From positions 1 to 52,884 of the forward strand of contig WHSO01000017.1 in NCBI GenBank assembly GCA_009380075.1: 52,884 nucleotides of DNA. The letters are read 5' to 3'. This document shows, piece after piece, positions 10,209 through 20,064 of this stretch. Position 1 is the first letter of the stretch; each line of letters starts with the position of its first letter. The translations under genes and the position numbers were made by a program. The stretch comes from Alphaproteobacteria bacterium (GTDB lineage Bacteria; Pseudomonadota; Alphaproteobacteria; SMXQ01). Under the pieces are notes generated by a model. That model saw only the letters and a program-made list of their open reading frames with translations. It did no database searches and was not told the DNA's origin.

Positions 10209-11189
10209 ATGGCCGTTCTCCTGACCGGCGCCGCGGGTTTCATCGGATATCACGTCGGCGAGGCGTTGCTTGCCCGGGGCGAGACCGTCATCGGCGTCGA
10301 CAACCTGAACGACTATTACGATCCGGCATTGAAGAAAGCGCGGCTCGCGCGGCTCGAGAAGCACAACGGTTTCCGTTTCAATCATCTCGACATCGCCGAC
10401 GAAGGCAAAATGGTCGAGCTCGCGCGCGGCTGCAAGGATGTGTCCGCGGTAGTGCATCTCGCCGCCCAGGCAGGCGTACGCTATTCGATCATCGATCCGC
10501 GCGCCTACGGGCGTTCCAATATCCTCGGGCATCTCAATGTCCTCGAACTGTCCCGGCACATGGACGGGTTGAAGCATCTCGTCTATGCGTCGTCGTCGTC
10601 GGTCTACGGCGGCAACGTCAAGCTGCCCTTTTCCGAGGACGATCCGGTCGACCGGCCGGTGTCCCTCTATGCCGCGACCAAGAAGGCCGACGAGCTGATG
10701 AGCTATTGCTACAGCCATCTCTACGGCCTGCCTGCGACGGGCCTTCGGTTTTTCACCGTTTACGGGCCTTGGGGCCGGCCGGACATGGCGTATTACGGAT
10801 TCACCGAGGCGATCTTCCGCGGCGACACGATACAGGTCTTCAACCACGGCGACATGAAGCGCGATTTCACCTACATCGACGATGCCGTCTCCGGTGTCGT
10901 TGCGGCCCTCGACCGGCCGCCCGAAGGGCGGGGCGGTGTGGCCCCGCACCGCGTTTACAATATCGGCAACAACCGCGCGGAGGGACTGATGCACTTCATC
11001 GCCGTGATCGAACAGGCGATGGGCCGCAAGGCCAGTATCCGCATGGCGCCGATGCAGCCGGGCGACGTGAAGGAGACCTACGCCGACATCACGGCGATCC
11101 AGCGCGATCTGGGCTTCGCGCCGACGACGCCGATCGAGGTCGGCATCCCGCGGTTCGTGGAGTGGTTCCGTTCCTACCACCAACCCTGA
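10209..11189 (+). CDS. NAD-dependent epimerase, UDP-glucuronate 4-epimerase type
   Basis: Extended short-chain dehydrogenase of 326 aa, likely interconverting UDP-glucuronate and UDP-galacturonate for surface polysaccharide. The Rossmann motif GAAGFIGYHV is at residues 7-16, followed by VDNLNDYYDPALK, typical of UDP-GlcA epimerases. Catalytic residues are seen as ASSSSVYGG and YAATKKADEL (Tyr-x3-Lys), then FFTVYGPWGRPDMA and RDFTYIDD. The ATG is preceded by GGAAGG about 10 bp upstream. It is divergent from the indolepyruvate oxidoreductase gene, with a 137-bp intergene that may hold both promoters. No other polysaccharide genes flank it, so the exact sugar is inferred. Confidence 0.9.
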   Translation: MAVLLTGAAGFIGYHVGEALLARGETVIGVDNLNDYYDPALKKARLARLEKHNGFRFNHLDIADEGKMVELARGCKDVSAVVHLAAQAGVRYSIIDPRAYGRSNILGHLNVLELSRHMDGLKHLVYASSSSVYGGNVKLPFSEDDPVDRPVSLYAATKKADELMSYCYSHLYGLPATGLRFFTVYGPWGRPDMAYYGFTEAIFRGDTIQVFNHGDMKRDFTYIDDAVSGVVAALDRPPEGRGGVAPHRVYNIGNNRAEGLMHFIAVIEQAMGRKASIRMAPMQPGDVKETYADITAIQRDLGFAPTTPIEVGIPRFVEWFRSYHQP

Positions 11190-11300
11190 TCCGCGCCGCG
11201 GCCGAGGCCCGGTTGCGAACCCCCATGATTCGCCATCCTGAGGGGGATTCCTTGGCCCTTGGTCCGTGCCCGCCGGAAATGCAATAATGCGGTCCTACAA

Positions 11301-11320
11301 TCCCGGCTTCGCTGCCGGGA
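11301..11320 (+). other. Perfect 7-bp hairpin in the leader of the solute-binding protein gene
   Basis: TCCCGGC (11301-11307), a 6-base loop, then GCCGGGA (11314-11320). There is no T run, so it is not an intrinsic terminator by itself. It lies 28 bp before the ATG at 11349 and could stabilise the leader or terminate weakly after the epimerase gene. Confidence 0.35.
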
Positions 11321-11348
11321 TCGACCGAAATGAGCAGGGAGATCGTCT

Positions 11349-12392
11349 ATGACCATCCTTAATCCCGGCGCACGTCTTGGCGCCGTTCTCCTGGCGGCGG
11401 CCATGGTCCCCGCGGTGTCCTCGGCCGCGCGGGCGGATGCGGCCGATTTCTACAAGGGCAAGTCGGTGACCATCAACATCGGCTTCGGTGCCGGCGGCGG
11501 TTACGACACCTACGCACGCGTCCTGGCGCGCCATTACGGGCGCCATATCGCCGGTTCGCCGACGGTGGTACCGGTCAACATGCCGGGCTCGGGCGCTCTG
11601 CGCGCGGCGAATTTCGTCTATAGCGCCGCCAAGAAGGACGGCACCGCGATGGCACTGGTCGGTGCCTCGACGCTGATGGAACCCCTGTTCGGCAACAAGA
11701 AGGCGCTGTTCGACGCCACCAAGTTCACCTGGATCGGTTCGATGGCGAAGGACATCGCCTTCTGCGGCATCTGGAAGTCGGCGGGCGTCAAGTCCTTCGA
11801 CCAGTGGATGAAGGAGAAGAAGCAACTCACCTTTGGGGCCACCGGTCCGGCGGCCATCACCGCCCAGCACCCCACCATCCTGAAGAACGTCATCGGTGCC
11901 AACGCCAAGGTGCTACCTGGCTACAAGGGTACCAAGGACATCAACCTCGCGATGCAGCGGGGCGAGGTCGATGGCAGCTGCGGCCTGTTCGTCTCTTCCA
12001 TTAAGGCCCAATACCAGCGCTTCGTCGATGCGGGCGACATGATCCTGGTCATGCAGATGGGGCCGGCGAAGACCGACGCGTTCGGCAAGGTGCCGAGCAT
12101 CTTCGATTATGCCAAGACCGATACGGACAAGAAGGTGCTCGAAATCCATTTCGGCCAGTTGCTGCTTGGACGGCCCTTCGTCGCGGCGCCGGGCGTGCCG
12201 GCGGACCGCGCCAAGGCGCTGCAGGACGGTTTCGTCGCCACCCTCAAGGATCCGAAACTGCTTGCCGACGCCAAGAAGGCCCGCATCGCCATCGAGCCGG
12301 TATCGGCCGAGGAGGCGCTGAACCTCCTGGTCGGCTTCGGCAACTACCCGAAGGAGGCCATCGACGCGGCCAAGAAGGCCATCGGCCGCTAG
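11349..12392 (+). CDS. Tripartite tricarboxylate transporter (Bug family) periplasmic binding protein
   Basis: Periplasmic receptor of a TctABC-type importer, 347 aa. An N-terminal Sec signal peptide is evident (hydrophobic LGAVLLAAAMVPAVSSAARA, cleavage near residue 27). FYKGKSVTINIGFGAGGGYDTYARVLARH is the canonical Bug N-terminus, followed by VPVNMPGSGALRAANFVY. AGGGAG-like sequence (AGGGAG at about 11337) precedes the ATG. No TctA or TctB membrane subunits lie nearby, so this is an orphan receptor as is common in proteobacteria. The ligand, probably a carboxylate, cannot be assigned. Confidence 0.88.
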   Translation: MTILNPGARLGAVLLAAAMVPAVSSAARADAADFYKGKSVTINIGFGAGGGYDTYARVLARHYGRHIAGSPTVVPVNMPGSGALRAANFVYSAAKKDGTAMALVGASTLMEPLFGNKKALFDATKFTWIGSMAKDIAFCGIWKSAGVKSFDQWMKEKKQLTFGATGPAAITAQHPTILKNVIGANAKVLPGYKGTKDINLAMQRGEVDGSCGLFVSSIKAQYQRFVDAGDMILVMQMGPAKTDAFGKVPSIFDYAKTDTDKKVLEIHFGQLLLGRPFVAAPGVPADRAKALQDGFVATLKDPKLLADAKKARIAIEPVSAEEALNLLVGFGNYPKEAIDAAKKAIGR

Positions 12393-12410
12393 CCTTCGGC
12401 ATATCTCGGG

Positions 12411-12440
12411 AAAAGGGCCCCGTCGGGCCTTTTTCTTTTT
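12411..12440. terminator. Rho-independent terminator between convergent genes
   Basis: GGCCC (12416-12420), loop CGTC, GGGCC (12425-12429), flanked by an A-run on the left and a T-rich run on the right. It can therefore work on both strands, serving the solute-binding protein gene (stop 12392) and the convergent acyl-CoA ligase (stop 12444). Confidence 0.75.
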
Positions 12441-12443
12441 CCT

Positions 12444-14249
12444 TCAGCGGTAGAGCGCTTCCAGCCGCTCGCCGTATTTCTCCTCCAATACATGGCGGCG
12501 CAGCTTCATGGTCGGCGTCATCTGGCCGTTGTCGACGGTGAAGGGGTCCGGGGAAAGTATGAACCGCCGGACGCGTTCGATCGGCGACAGCCCTTCGTTG
12601 ACCCGCTTGATCACCTCCGCCATATGGGCATGGAACGCGGTATCGGCGCAGAGGTCCTCGAACGGGACGTCATCCCCGTGCCCGTTGTTCCCCGCCCAGG
12701 CCCGCGCCGGCGCTTCCTCCGGCACGATCACGGCGACGAGGTGCGGGCGGCGGTCGCCGTGCACCATCGCTTGATGGATCTCGGGCTCGAGGGTGAGGAA
12801 ACCCTCGACCCGCTGGGGTGAAACATTGTCGCCGCCGGAATTGACGATGATGTCCTTCTTCCGGTCGGTGATGCGCAAATAGCCGTCGTCGTCGAACTCG
12901 CCGATGTCGCCGGTGTGAAGCCAGCCGTCCCGGATGGCGGCGGTGGTCGCCTCGGGGTTGTTCCAGTAGCCCTGCATCACCAGTTCACCGCGCACGCAGA
13001 TCTCGCCGTCCTCGGCGATACGCACCTCGACGTCCCGGAACGGCGGCCCGACGGTCTTCAGGCGGATCTTCTCAGGCGGGTTGCAGCTGATGACCGGTGC
13101 CGATTCGGTCTGCCCATAGCCCTGGAGGATCCTCAGTCCCATCGCGGCGAAGGCGAGGCCCACCTCGTAATTGAGCGGCGCGCCCCCCGACACCATGAAC
13201 CGCAGCCGCCCGCCGAAGCGGCCCCGCACCTTGCGCCGCACCAGCAGGCCGAGCACGGGGTCGATCAGCCGCTCGAGGAAGGTGAGGGTTTCCGGCGCCT
13301 CGATCCGCTTGCGGCCGATGGCGACGGCACGCGCGAACAGCTTGCGCTGCAGTGGCCTGGCGCGGTCGACCCCGGCGGCGATGCGGGCGTTCAGCACCTC
13401 GAACAGCCGCGGTACCGCGGTCATCACCGTGGGCCGCGCGTCCGCCATGTCCTGGGCAAGGCTATCGAGGCCGGAGGCGTAATAGACCTCGCCGCCGATC
13501 GCGATGGGCAGGAACTGGCCGGCCATGTGCTCGTAGGAATGGGACAGCGGCAGGAACGACAGGAACACCTCGCGCCCGAAGCCGCAGTTCCGGAACAGGT
13601 GCAGGGCGTCGGCGCAATTGGACAGGATGGCGCCATGGGAGAGCATCACGCCCTTGGGCGCGCCGCCGGTGCCCGAGGTGTAGATCAGCACCGCGGTGTC
13701 GCCGCGTGCGCCTTCGTGGGGCTCCACCGGCGTCTGCGCCACGAGCAGGTGGTCCCAGTGGTGCAGCTCTGCCATCTGGGCCTGGCTCAGCGGAATTGCG
13801 TCCATGGCGATGACGTGGCGGCAGGTGGAGGTGCGTGCCACCGCCGGTAGCAACCGCCGCGCGAGCGCCTCGGTGGAGACGATTGCCGCTGCCGCCCCCG
13901 AATCGGCAAGGACATGTCCGTGGTCCGATGACGTGTTGGTGACGTAGGTGGGCACCGCGATGGCGCCGGCGGCAAGGATGCCGAGCTCGGCGATCATCCA
14001 TTCGGGCCGGTTTTCCGAAACCAGCATGACGCGGTCGCCGGGCCGGATGCCGAGCGACGTGAGTGCCGCGGCGAGCCGCCGCGCCTTGTCGGCGACCTCG
14101 GCCCAGGTCACGTCGGTCCAGCCCTTGCCGTCGCGGGCGTGCAGCAGGGCATCGCTCCCGAAGCGGTCGGCCTGGGCAAAGAACATGCCATGCAACGTCT
14201 GTTCGTGGGCGGGGTCGATGCCCCGGGCGAAACCTTCGGCGTGTTGCAC
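12444..14249 (-). CDS. Long-chain fatty-acid-CoA ligase (FadD15-type AMP-dependent synthetase)
   Basis: Activates long-chain fatty acids through an acyl-adenylate to acyl-CoA, 601 aa. The ATP-binding P-loop reads [61 protein letters not shown] and [12 protein letters not shown] are the A5, A7/A8 and hinge motifs. The C-terminus ends [24 protein letters not shown], typical of long-chain rather than short-chain enzymes. It is divergent from the pepF-like gene, with an 84-bp gap. The exact chain length cannot be read from sequence. Confidence 0.9.
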   Translation of the reverse strand: MQHAEGFARGIDPAHEQTLHGMFFAQADRFGSDALLHARDGKGWTDVTWAEVADKARRLAAALTSLGIRPGDRVMLVSENRPEWMIAELGILAAGAIAVPTYVTNTSSDHGHVLADSGAAAAIVSTEALARRLLPAVARTSTCRHVIAMDAIPLSQAQMAELHHWDHLLVAQTPVEPHEGARGDTAVLIYTSGTGGAPKGVMLSHGAILSNCADALHLFRNCGFGREVFLSFLPLSHSYEHMAGQFLPIAIGGEVYYASGLDSLAQDMADARPTVMTAVPRLFEVLNARIAAGVDRARPLQRKLFARAVAIGRKRIEAPETLTFLERLIDPVLGLLVRRKVRGRFGGRLRFMVSGGAPLNYEVGLAFAAMGLRILQGYGQTESAPVISCNPPEKIRLKTVGPPFRDVEVRIAEDGEICVRGELVMQGYWNNPEATTAAIRDGWLHTGDIGEFDDDGYLRITDRKKDIIVNSGGDNVSPQRVEGFLTLEPEIHQAMVHGDRRPHLVAVIVPEEAPARAWAGNNGHGDDVPFEDLCADTAFHAHMAEVIKRVNEGLSPIERVRRFILSPDPFTVDNGQMTPTMKLRRHVLEEKYGERLEALYR

Positions 14250-14333
14250 GGCTTCCTCTTTCGTTGTCCGACCCGGTCCCTATAATGCGGCCTCGACGGG
14301 ATTCGGCCAAGAGCCGAGCATGGGGAGCAAGGG

Positions 14334-16130
14334 ATGGCAAAGCCAGGTAAGACGCGTATGGGGAAGGCCGGAAGCCGCCGCCCGCCCCGCTGGAACCTGG
14401 ATCACCTGTACCGGGGACCCGCGGACAAGGCCCTGGCCCGGGACATGACCCAGGCGGACAAGCGCGCGGCCGCGTTCGAACGCCGGTACAAGGGCAAGCT
14501 GGCGCGCCTGTCCGGCGACAGTCTTGGAAAGGCGGTTGCGGAATACGAGGCGATCGACGAAATCCTCGGCAAGGCGATGTCCTATGCGCAGCTTCTCCAC
14601 GCCGCGGCGGTGTCCGACCCCAAGGTGGGGCAGTTCTACCAGACCCTGAGTGAGCGCACGAACGCGATCTCCTCCAGGCTGCTGTTCTTCACGCTCGAGC
14701 TCAACCGCCTGCCCGACAAGGCGCTGAAGGGCAAGATACGGGCCCGGCGGTTGTCCCATTATGCGCCGTGGCTGCGTGACGTACGCGTGTGGCGCGCGCA
14801 CGAACTGTCCGACGACATGGAAAAGCTTCTCCATGAAAAAAGCCCGACGGCGCGCGCGTCCTGGGTCCGCCTGTTCGACGAGACCATGGCGGGCCTGCGG
14901 TTTCCCGTCGACGGCAAGTCGTATACCTCGGCCGAAGTATTTTCCAAGCTGTCCGACCGCAAGGCGGCGACGCGCAAGCGCGCAGCGATCGCTATCGGCA
15001 AGGTGCTCGGCGCCAATATCAGGACCTTCGCGCTCATCACCAACACCCTGATCAAGGACAAGGAAGTGGAGGACCGCTGGCGCGGCTTTTCACGCCCCGT
15101 ATCCGCCCGCAACCTGTCCAATTACGTCGAGGACGAGGTGGTGGATGCCCTGGTGTCGTCGGTCCGCAAGGCCTATCCGAAGGTCAGCCACCGCTACTAC
15201 CGCATGAAGGCGAAGTGGCTCGGCAAGAAGCGCCTCGACTATTGGGACCGCAACGCGCCGCTGCCCAAGGCACCGGGCCGCGCCATTCCGTGGGCACAGG
15301 CGAAGGCAACGGTGCTGACGGCGTACGAGGCGTTCTCGCCGACGCTGGCGAAGACCGCGCAACAGTTCTTCGACGACCGCTGGATCGATGCCGAGATGCG
15401 GCCGGGAAAGGATTCGGGCGCCTTCTCCCACCCCGTGGTGCCGAGCGCGCATCCCTATATCCTGATGAATTTCCAGGGCCGCAGCCGCGACGTGATGACG
15501 CTCGCCCACGAGCTCGGCCATGGCGTCCATCAGGTGCTGGCGGCGGGGCAGGGACATTTCATGTCCCAGACCCCGCTGACCCTGGCGGAGACGGCTTCGG
15601 TCTTCGGCGAGATGCTGACCTTCCGCAGGTTGCTCGCTGAGGAGAAGGATTCCGCGCGACGGCGCGCGCTTATCGCCGGCAAGGTCGAGGACATGATCAA
15701 TACGGTCGTGCGCCAGACCGCGTTCTACGAGTTCGAGGCCCGTATCCACGCCGCGCGGCGCAAGGGTGAGCTGACGGCGGACACGATCTCGGAGACCTGG
15801 CTCGCGGTGCAGAGCGAAAGCCTCGGGCCCGCGATCCACCTCGACGGCGATTACCGCTACTACTGGAGCTACATCCCCCACTTCATCCATTCGCCGTTTT
15901 ACGTCTACGCCTATGCCTTTGGCGATTGCCTGGTCAATTCGCTCTATGCGACCTACATGGTGGAGCCCAAGGGGTTCGAGGGCAAATACCTCGACATGCT
16001 GAGCGCCGGCGGTAGCCTCAGGCACGGGGAACTGCTCAAGCCCTTCGGCCTCGACGCCGCCGATCCCGCGTTCTGGAACCGCGGGCTTGCCATGGTGTCG
16101 GGCCTGATCGACGAACTGGAGGCGATGTGA
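14334..16130 (+). CDS. pepF: M3-family oligoendopeptidase F
   Basis: Cytoplasmic zinc metallopeptidase that degrades oligopeptides, 598 aa. The zinc motif HELGH lies in LAHELGHGVHQVL, and the downstream third ligand is in LAETASVFGEML. The family N-terminus is PPRWNLDHLYRGP, and MNFQGRSRDVMTLAHE precedes the active site. The ATG at 14334 follows GGAGCAAGGG. A second in-frame ATG nine codons later is also possible. Its stop is 3 bp from the stop of the convergent hydrolase gene, with no room for a separate terminator. Confidence 0.92.
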   Translation: MAKPGKTRMGKAGSRRPPRWNLDHLYRGPADKALARDMTQADKRAAAFERRYKGKLARLSGDSLGKAVAEYEAIDEILGKAMSYAQLLHAAAVSDPKVGQFYQTLSERTNAISSRLLFFTLELNRLPDKALKGKIRARRLSHYAPWLRDVRVWRAHELSDDMEKLLHEKSPTARASWVRLFDETMAGLRFPVDGKSYTSAEVFSKLSDRKAATRKRAAIAIGKVLGANIRTFALITNTLIKDKEVEDRWRGFSRPVSARNLSNYVEDEVVDALVSSVRKAYPKVSHRYYRMKAKWLGKKRLDYWDRNAPLPKAPGRAIPWAQAKATVLTAYEAFSPTLAKTAQQFFDDRWIDAEMRPGKDSGAFSHPVVPSAHPYILMNFQGRSRDVMTLAHELGHGVHQVLAAGQGHFMSQTPLTLAETASVFGEMLTFRRLLAEEKDSARRRALIAGKVEDMINTVVRQTAFYEFEARIHAARRKGELTADTISETWLAVQSESLGPAIHLDGDYRYYWSYIPHFIHSPFYVYAYAFGDCLVNSLYATYMVEPKGFEGKYLDMLSAGGSLRHGELLKPFGLDAADPAFWNRGLAMVSGLIDELEAM

Positions 16131-16133
16131 GCC

Positions 16134-16961
16134 TCAGGGCTTCCCACCGGCCGCCACCGTCCTGATCCACTGCGCGATGTCGCCGACCACACGCCGCTCG
16201 ATTCCGCGGAAGCCGTGGGCGGCGAACGGGCCGCATTCGTCGCCGCGATAATTGCCGCCGCCGGTATAGCCCACGATTTTCACGGACGGCGCGTTGACGA
16301 ACGCCTTGGCCATCGCGGACAGATCGGAATACACCGTGACGAAGCAGGCGTCGTCCTCGTGGTGGGCGATAAGGACGGGCACGCGGACGGCGTCGAGCTT
16401 CGCGTCCTGCACCCGGTTCTTGTTGCGCGCCCGGTTGTAGCGCGTGACCGACGAGGTGAGCACGATGCCGGTCACGGTGCCCGGCGGCATTTGCGCGGCG
16501 ATGGCGGCGGCGGAGATGGTGCCCCGGCTGGTTCCGACGAGGAACAGTGGCGCCTTGGACGAGCGGCGGATGTGCGCGATGACGGCGGCGATGTCGCCGG
16601 TGTGCTCTTTGCTGGTTCGCCAGAAGTCCAGCCCGTCGGTCCGACGATCCGACGGCGCATCCGGCACCACCACCTGAAATCCGCTGCTCGCCCAGTGGCG
16701 GCGGGTGCGGACGAGGAAGTTGCCGGACGGGCTTCCCTTTCCCTTCCAGCGATGGAGATTGATGATCCCGTTGCCGCCCGCGAAGAGAATGACGATCGGG
16801 GCATCGGCGCCGGCATCGGTGTTCTCGATGAACTTGACCGAGACGCCTTCGCGGACGGTGACCTCGCTGACTTTTTCCGCGGCGAGGACCGGCGCGCCCG
16901 CGGAGAGCAGGGCACCGGCGGCGAGGGCGACGGCGGACGGGAGCCGCACGAATCCCGACAT
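16134..16961 (-). CDS. Secreted alpha/beta hydrolase
   Basis: Predicted exported serine hydrolase of 275 aa. The ATG at 16961 has GGAGG about 7 bp upstream and gives a clean signal peptide (MSGFVRLPSAVALAAGALLSAG, cleavage near VLA-AEK); an in-frame ATG nine codons earlier lacks both. The nucleophile elbow is GTSRG, within LFLVGTSRGTISAAA. An acid-region HHEDDACF and a late His (AAHGFRGIE) are plausible triad members. Substrate unknown. No operon partner: it faces pepF convergently and diverges from the pnt operon. Confidence 0.8.
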   Translation of the reverse strand: MSGFVRLPSAVALAAGALLSAGAPVLAAEKVSEVTVREGVSVKFIENTDAGADAPIVILFAGGNGIINLHRWKGKGSPSGNFLVRTRRHWASSGFQVVVPDAPSDRRTDGLDFWRTSKEHTGDIAAVIAHIRRSSKAPLFLVGTSRGTISAAAIAAQMPPGTVTGIVLTSSVTRYNRARNKNRVQDAKLDAVRVPVLIAHHEDDACFVTVYSDLSAMAKAFVNAPSVKIVGYTGGGNYRGDECGPFAAHGFRGIERRVVGDIAQWIRTVAAGGKP

Positions 16962-17129
16962 GGCTTTTCCTCCCGGAAGCCCGGCCACTGTTCCACCGCG
17001 CTGGGCGGGGTGTCAATCGGCCCCAAACCGACCACGCGGGCGATATAGATTCTTGGCAAACGGCGGACGATTGGGCATTGTGAACTGCGGCCCGCCAGGG
17101 CCGGTGTAGTGGGGCACTCGAGGGGCAAT

Positions 17130-18269
17130 ATGAAACTGGCCATTCCCAGGGAACGCGCCGATGGCGAGGCGCGGGTCGCGGCGTCGCCCGAAACCGTGAA
17201 GAAACTCAAGGCGCTGGGCCTCGATGTGGTGGTCGAGACGGGCGCCGGCGCCGAATCCCGCATCGCTGACGCGGCCTACGCCGAGGCGGGCGCCGAGATT
17301 GCCGCCGACGAAAAAGCGGCCGTCGGCGAGGCCGATATCGTGCTCAAGGTCCTGCGCCCTTCGGCGGAGGAGATTGCGCTGATGAAGCGGGGCGCAATCC
17401 TGGTCGCCATGCTGGCGCCGCTCGCCCGCAAGGAGGACGCCAGGGCCTATGCGGCGGCGGGCATCACCGCCTTCGCCATGGAGCTGGTGCCGCGGATCAC
17501 CCGCGCCCAGTCCATGGACGTGCTGTCGTCCCAAGCCAACCTCGCCGGCTACAAGGCGGTGCTCGAGGCCTGCGCCCACTACCGCCGTGTGCTGCCGATG
17601 ATGATGACGGCGGCGGGCTCGATCGCGCCGGCGCGGGTCTTCGTCATGGGCGTCGGCGTCGCCGGCCTGCAGGCCATCGCCACGGCCCGGCGTCTCGGCG
17701 CCATCGTCTCGGCCACCGACGTGCGCCCGGCGACGAAAGAGCAGGTGGAAAGCCTCGGCGCCAAGTTCGTCATGGTCGAGGACGAGGAGACCAAGGCGGC
17801 CGAAACCGCGGGCGGCTACGCGCGCGAAATGTCGGACGAATACAAGAAGAAGCAGGCCGAACTGATCGCCAATACCATCGCTCGCCAGGACATCGTCATC
17901 ACCACGGCGCTGATTCCGGGCCGCCCGGCGCCGGTGCTGGTCTCCGAGGACATGGTCAAGACCATGCGCGCGGGCTCGGTGATCGTCGACCTCGCGGTCG
18001 AGGCCGGGGGCAACTGCCCCCTCTCGGAAAAGGACAAGGTCGTCGTCAAGCACGGCGTCACCCTGATCGGCTACAGCAACCTGCCGTCGATGGTGGCCGA
18101 GGACGCGAGCCTGCTGTATGCCCGCAATCTCTACAACTTCGTCGCCCCGATGATGGCCAAGGACGGCTCCGGCCTCGCCGTCAACTGGGACGACGAGATC
18201 ATCAAGGGCGCCGCGCTGACCCGCGACGGCGCCGTCGTTCATCCGCTGCTGGTTTCGGGAGGCGCCTGA
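17130..18269 (+). CDS. pntAA: NAD(P) transhydrogenase alpha subunit, part 1 (PntAA)
   Basis: NAD(H)-binding domain I of the proton-translocating transhydrogenase, which drives NADPH formation from NADH using proton motive force. The start at 17130 (MKLAIPRERADGEARVAASP) follows CGAGGGGC; a start at 17109 would add seven unconserved residues. Conserved features are SRIADAAYAEAGAEI, QSMDVLSSQANLAGYKAV and FVMGVGVAGLQAIATARRLGA (dinucleotide fold). The subunit ends after the soluble domain, so this is the split, three-gene arrangement usual in alphaproteobacteria. Its TGA overlaps the pntAB ATG by one base. Confidence 0.95.
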   Translation: MKLAIPRERADGEARVAASPETVKKLKALGLDVVVETGAGAESRIADAAYAEAGAEIAADEKAAVGEADIVLKVLRPSAEEIALMKRGAILVAMLAPLARKEDARAYAAAGITAFAMELVPRITRAQSMDVLSSQANLAGYKAVLEACAHYRRVLPMMMTAAGSIAPARVFVMGVGVAGLQAIATARRLGAIVSATDVRPATKEQVESLGAKFVMVEDEETKAAETAGGYAREMSDEYKKKQAELIANTIARQDIVITTALIPGRPAPVLVSEDMVKTMRAGSVIVDLAVEAGGNCPLSEKDKVVVKHGVTLIGYSNLPSMVAEDASLLYARNLYNFVAPMMAKDGSGLAVNWDDEIIKGAALTRDGAVVHPLLVSGGA

Positions 18270-18574
18270 TGGAAGCCGCAACCGCCGTCGATCCGTTCGT
18301 GTTCCGGCTCGCCATCTTCGTGCTGGCGATCTTCGTCGGCTATTACGTAGTGTGGTCGGTGACACCGGCGCTGCACACGCCGCTGATGAGCGTCACCAAC
18401 GCCATCTCCTCGGTCATCATCGTCGGCGCGCTGATCGCCGCGGGGCCCCAGGGGTTCGAGGTGTCGAAGATCTTCGGCCTGATCGCCATCGCGCTCGCCT
18501 CCGTCAATATCTTCGGCGGTTTCCTGGTCACCAACCGCATGCTCGCCATGTACAAGAAGAAGGACAGGGGCTAG
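18269..18574 (+). CDS. pntAB: NAD(P) transhydrogenase alpha subunit, part 2 (PntAB)
   Basis: Small membrane subunit of 101 aa with about three transmembrane helices (FRLAIFVLAIFVGYYVVW, then VIIVGALIAAG, then IFGLIAIALASVNIFGGF). It forms part of the proton channel with PntB. The conserved sequence SVTPALHTPLMSVTNAISS is present. The start overlaps the pntAA stop (TGATG), and the stop is 3 bp before pntB, so expression is coupled. Confidence 0.95.
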   Translation: MEAATAVDPFVFRLAIFVLAIFVGYYVVWSVTPALHTPLMSVTNAISSVIIVGALIAAGPQGFEVSKIFGLIAIALASVNIFGGFLVTNRMLAMYKKKDRG

Positions 18575-18577
18575 TCT

Positions 18578-19969
18578 ATGTCGGCCAATTTCGCGGCGCT
18601 CGCCTATCTGCTGGCTTCCGTCCTGTTCATCATGGCGCTGCGCGGGCTCTCCAGCCCGGTCACCGCGCGCAAGGGCAATATCTACGGCATCGCCGGCATG
18701 ACCATCGCGGTCGCCACCACGGTGGCCACGCCCGGCGTGTTGTCCTATCCGGAGATCGGTGCCGCCATCCTCATCGGCGGGCTGGTCGGCGGCGTCATCG
18801 CCCGGCGCATCCAGATGGCGGCCATGCCGCAGCTCGTCGCCGCCTTCCATTCGCTGGTCGGCATGGCGGCGGTGCTGGTGGCGGCGGCAGCCTTCTACAA
18901 CCCCGCCGCCTACGGCATCGTCGATGCGGGCGGCGTGCTCAAGCTCGCCAGCCGGATCGAGATGTCGCTGGGCGTCGTCATCGGCGCGATCACGTTCTCG
19001 GGCTCCGTCGTCGCCTTTGCCAAGCTGCAGGGGCTGGTGTCGGGCAACCCCGTCGTCTTCCCCGGGCAGCATCTCCTCAACCTGCTGATCGGCGTCGCCA
19101 TCGTCGCGCTGATCGTGATGTTCGGACTCGACGTCAGCCCGACGTGGTTCTGGCTGATGACGGCGCTCGCCTTCGTCGTCGGTTTCACTCTGATCATCCC
19201 CATCGGCGGCGCCGACATGCCGGTGGTGATCTCGATGCTGAATTCCTATTCCGGCTGGGCCGCGGCGGGCATCGGCTTCACGCTGGAGAACACGGCGCTG
19301 ATCGTCACCGGCGCGCTGGTGGGCTCGTCCGGCGCGATCCTCAGCTACATCATGTGCAAGGGTATGAACCGCTCGCTGTTCAACGTCGTCCTCGGAGGCT
19401 TCGGCGGCGAGGCCGACGCCGGCGCCGCCAAACGTGCGGGCGACCGGCCGGTCAAGGCGGGCTCCGCCGACGATGCCGCCTTCATCATGAAGAACGCCGG
19501 CAAGGTCATCATCGTGCCCGGCTACGGCATGGCGGTGGCCCAGGCCCAGCATGCGCTGCGCGAGATGGCGGACAAGCTCAAGGCCGAGGGGGTGGATGTG
19601 ACCTACGCCATCCATCCGGTGGCGGGGCGCATGCCGGGGCACATGAACGTGCTGCTGGCGGAGGCCAACGTGCCCTACGACGAGGTGTTCGAGCTGGAGG
19701 CGATCAACTCCGCCTTCCAGACCACCGACGTCGCCTTCGTCATCGGCGCCAACGACGTCACCAACCCCGCCGCCCGCGACGACCCGCAGAGCCCGATCTA
19801 CGGTATGCCCATCCTCGACGTCGACAAGGCGAAGACGGTGCTGTTCGTCAAGCGGTCCCTGGCACCGGGCTACGCCGGCGTCGACAACGACCTGTTCTAC
19901 CGCGACAACACCATGATGCTGTTCGCCGACGCCAAGGAAATGTGCGAGGGGATAGTGAAGGCGCTGTAG
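18578..19969 (+). CDS. pntB: NAD(P) transhydrogenase beta subunit PntB
   Basis: Membrane plus NADP(H)-binding subunit, 463 aa. The N-terminal half has about nine hydrophobic helices. The soluble domain III is marked by KVIIVPGYGMAVAQAQH, YAIHPVAGRMPGHMNVLLAEANVPYD, and FVIGANDVTNPAARDDP with the conserved GMPILDVDKAKTV. Last gene of the pntAA-pntAB-pntB operon. Right of its stop, base composition changes abruptly to the lower-GC island. Confidence 0.96.
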   Translation: MSANFAALAYLLASVLFIMALRGLSSPVTARKGNIYGIAGMTIAVATTVATPGVLSYPEIGAAILIGGLVGGVIARRIQMAAMPQLVAAFHSLVGMAAVLVAAAAFYNPAAYGIVDAGGVLKLASRIEMSLGVVIGAITFSGSVVAFAKLQGLVSGNPVVFPGQHLLNLLIGVAIVALIVMFGLDVSPTWFWLMTALAFVVGFTLIIPIGGADMPVVISMLNSYSGWAAAGIGFTLENTALIVTGALVGSSGAILSYIMCKGMNRSLFNVVLGGFGGEADAGAAKRAGDRPVKAGSADDAAFIMKNAGKVIIVPGYGMAVAQAQHALREMADKLKAEGVDVTYAIHPVAGRMPGHMNVLLAEANVPYDEVFELEAINSAFQTTDVAFVIGANDVTNPAARDDPQSPIYGMPILDVDKAKTVLFVKRSLAPGYAGVDNDLFYRDNTMMLFADAKEMCEGIVKAL

Positions 19970-20064
19970 GTCGGCGGTAGAAAGAGCTAGAGTATTTTTC
20001 TGGCCGATTGATGAGGACTGGATTGCTGGAACAGGGTCGCTAACCTAAATGCGCCGGGCTATCT
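19970..20064. other. Left junction of the accessory island
   Basis: Ninety-five bases between pntB and the first island gene. Composition shifts from GC-rich to mixed here. I see no integrase, no tRNA end and no direct repeat matching the right side near 26203. A 7-codon ORF (20049-20072) overlaps the start of the next gene and is probably chance. No convincing -35/-10 pair was recognised. Confidence 0.4.
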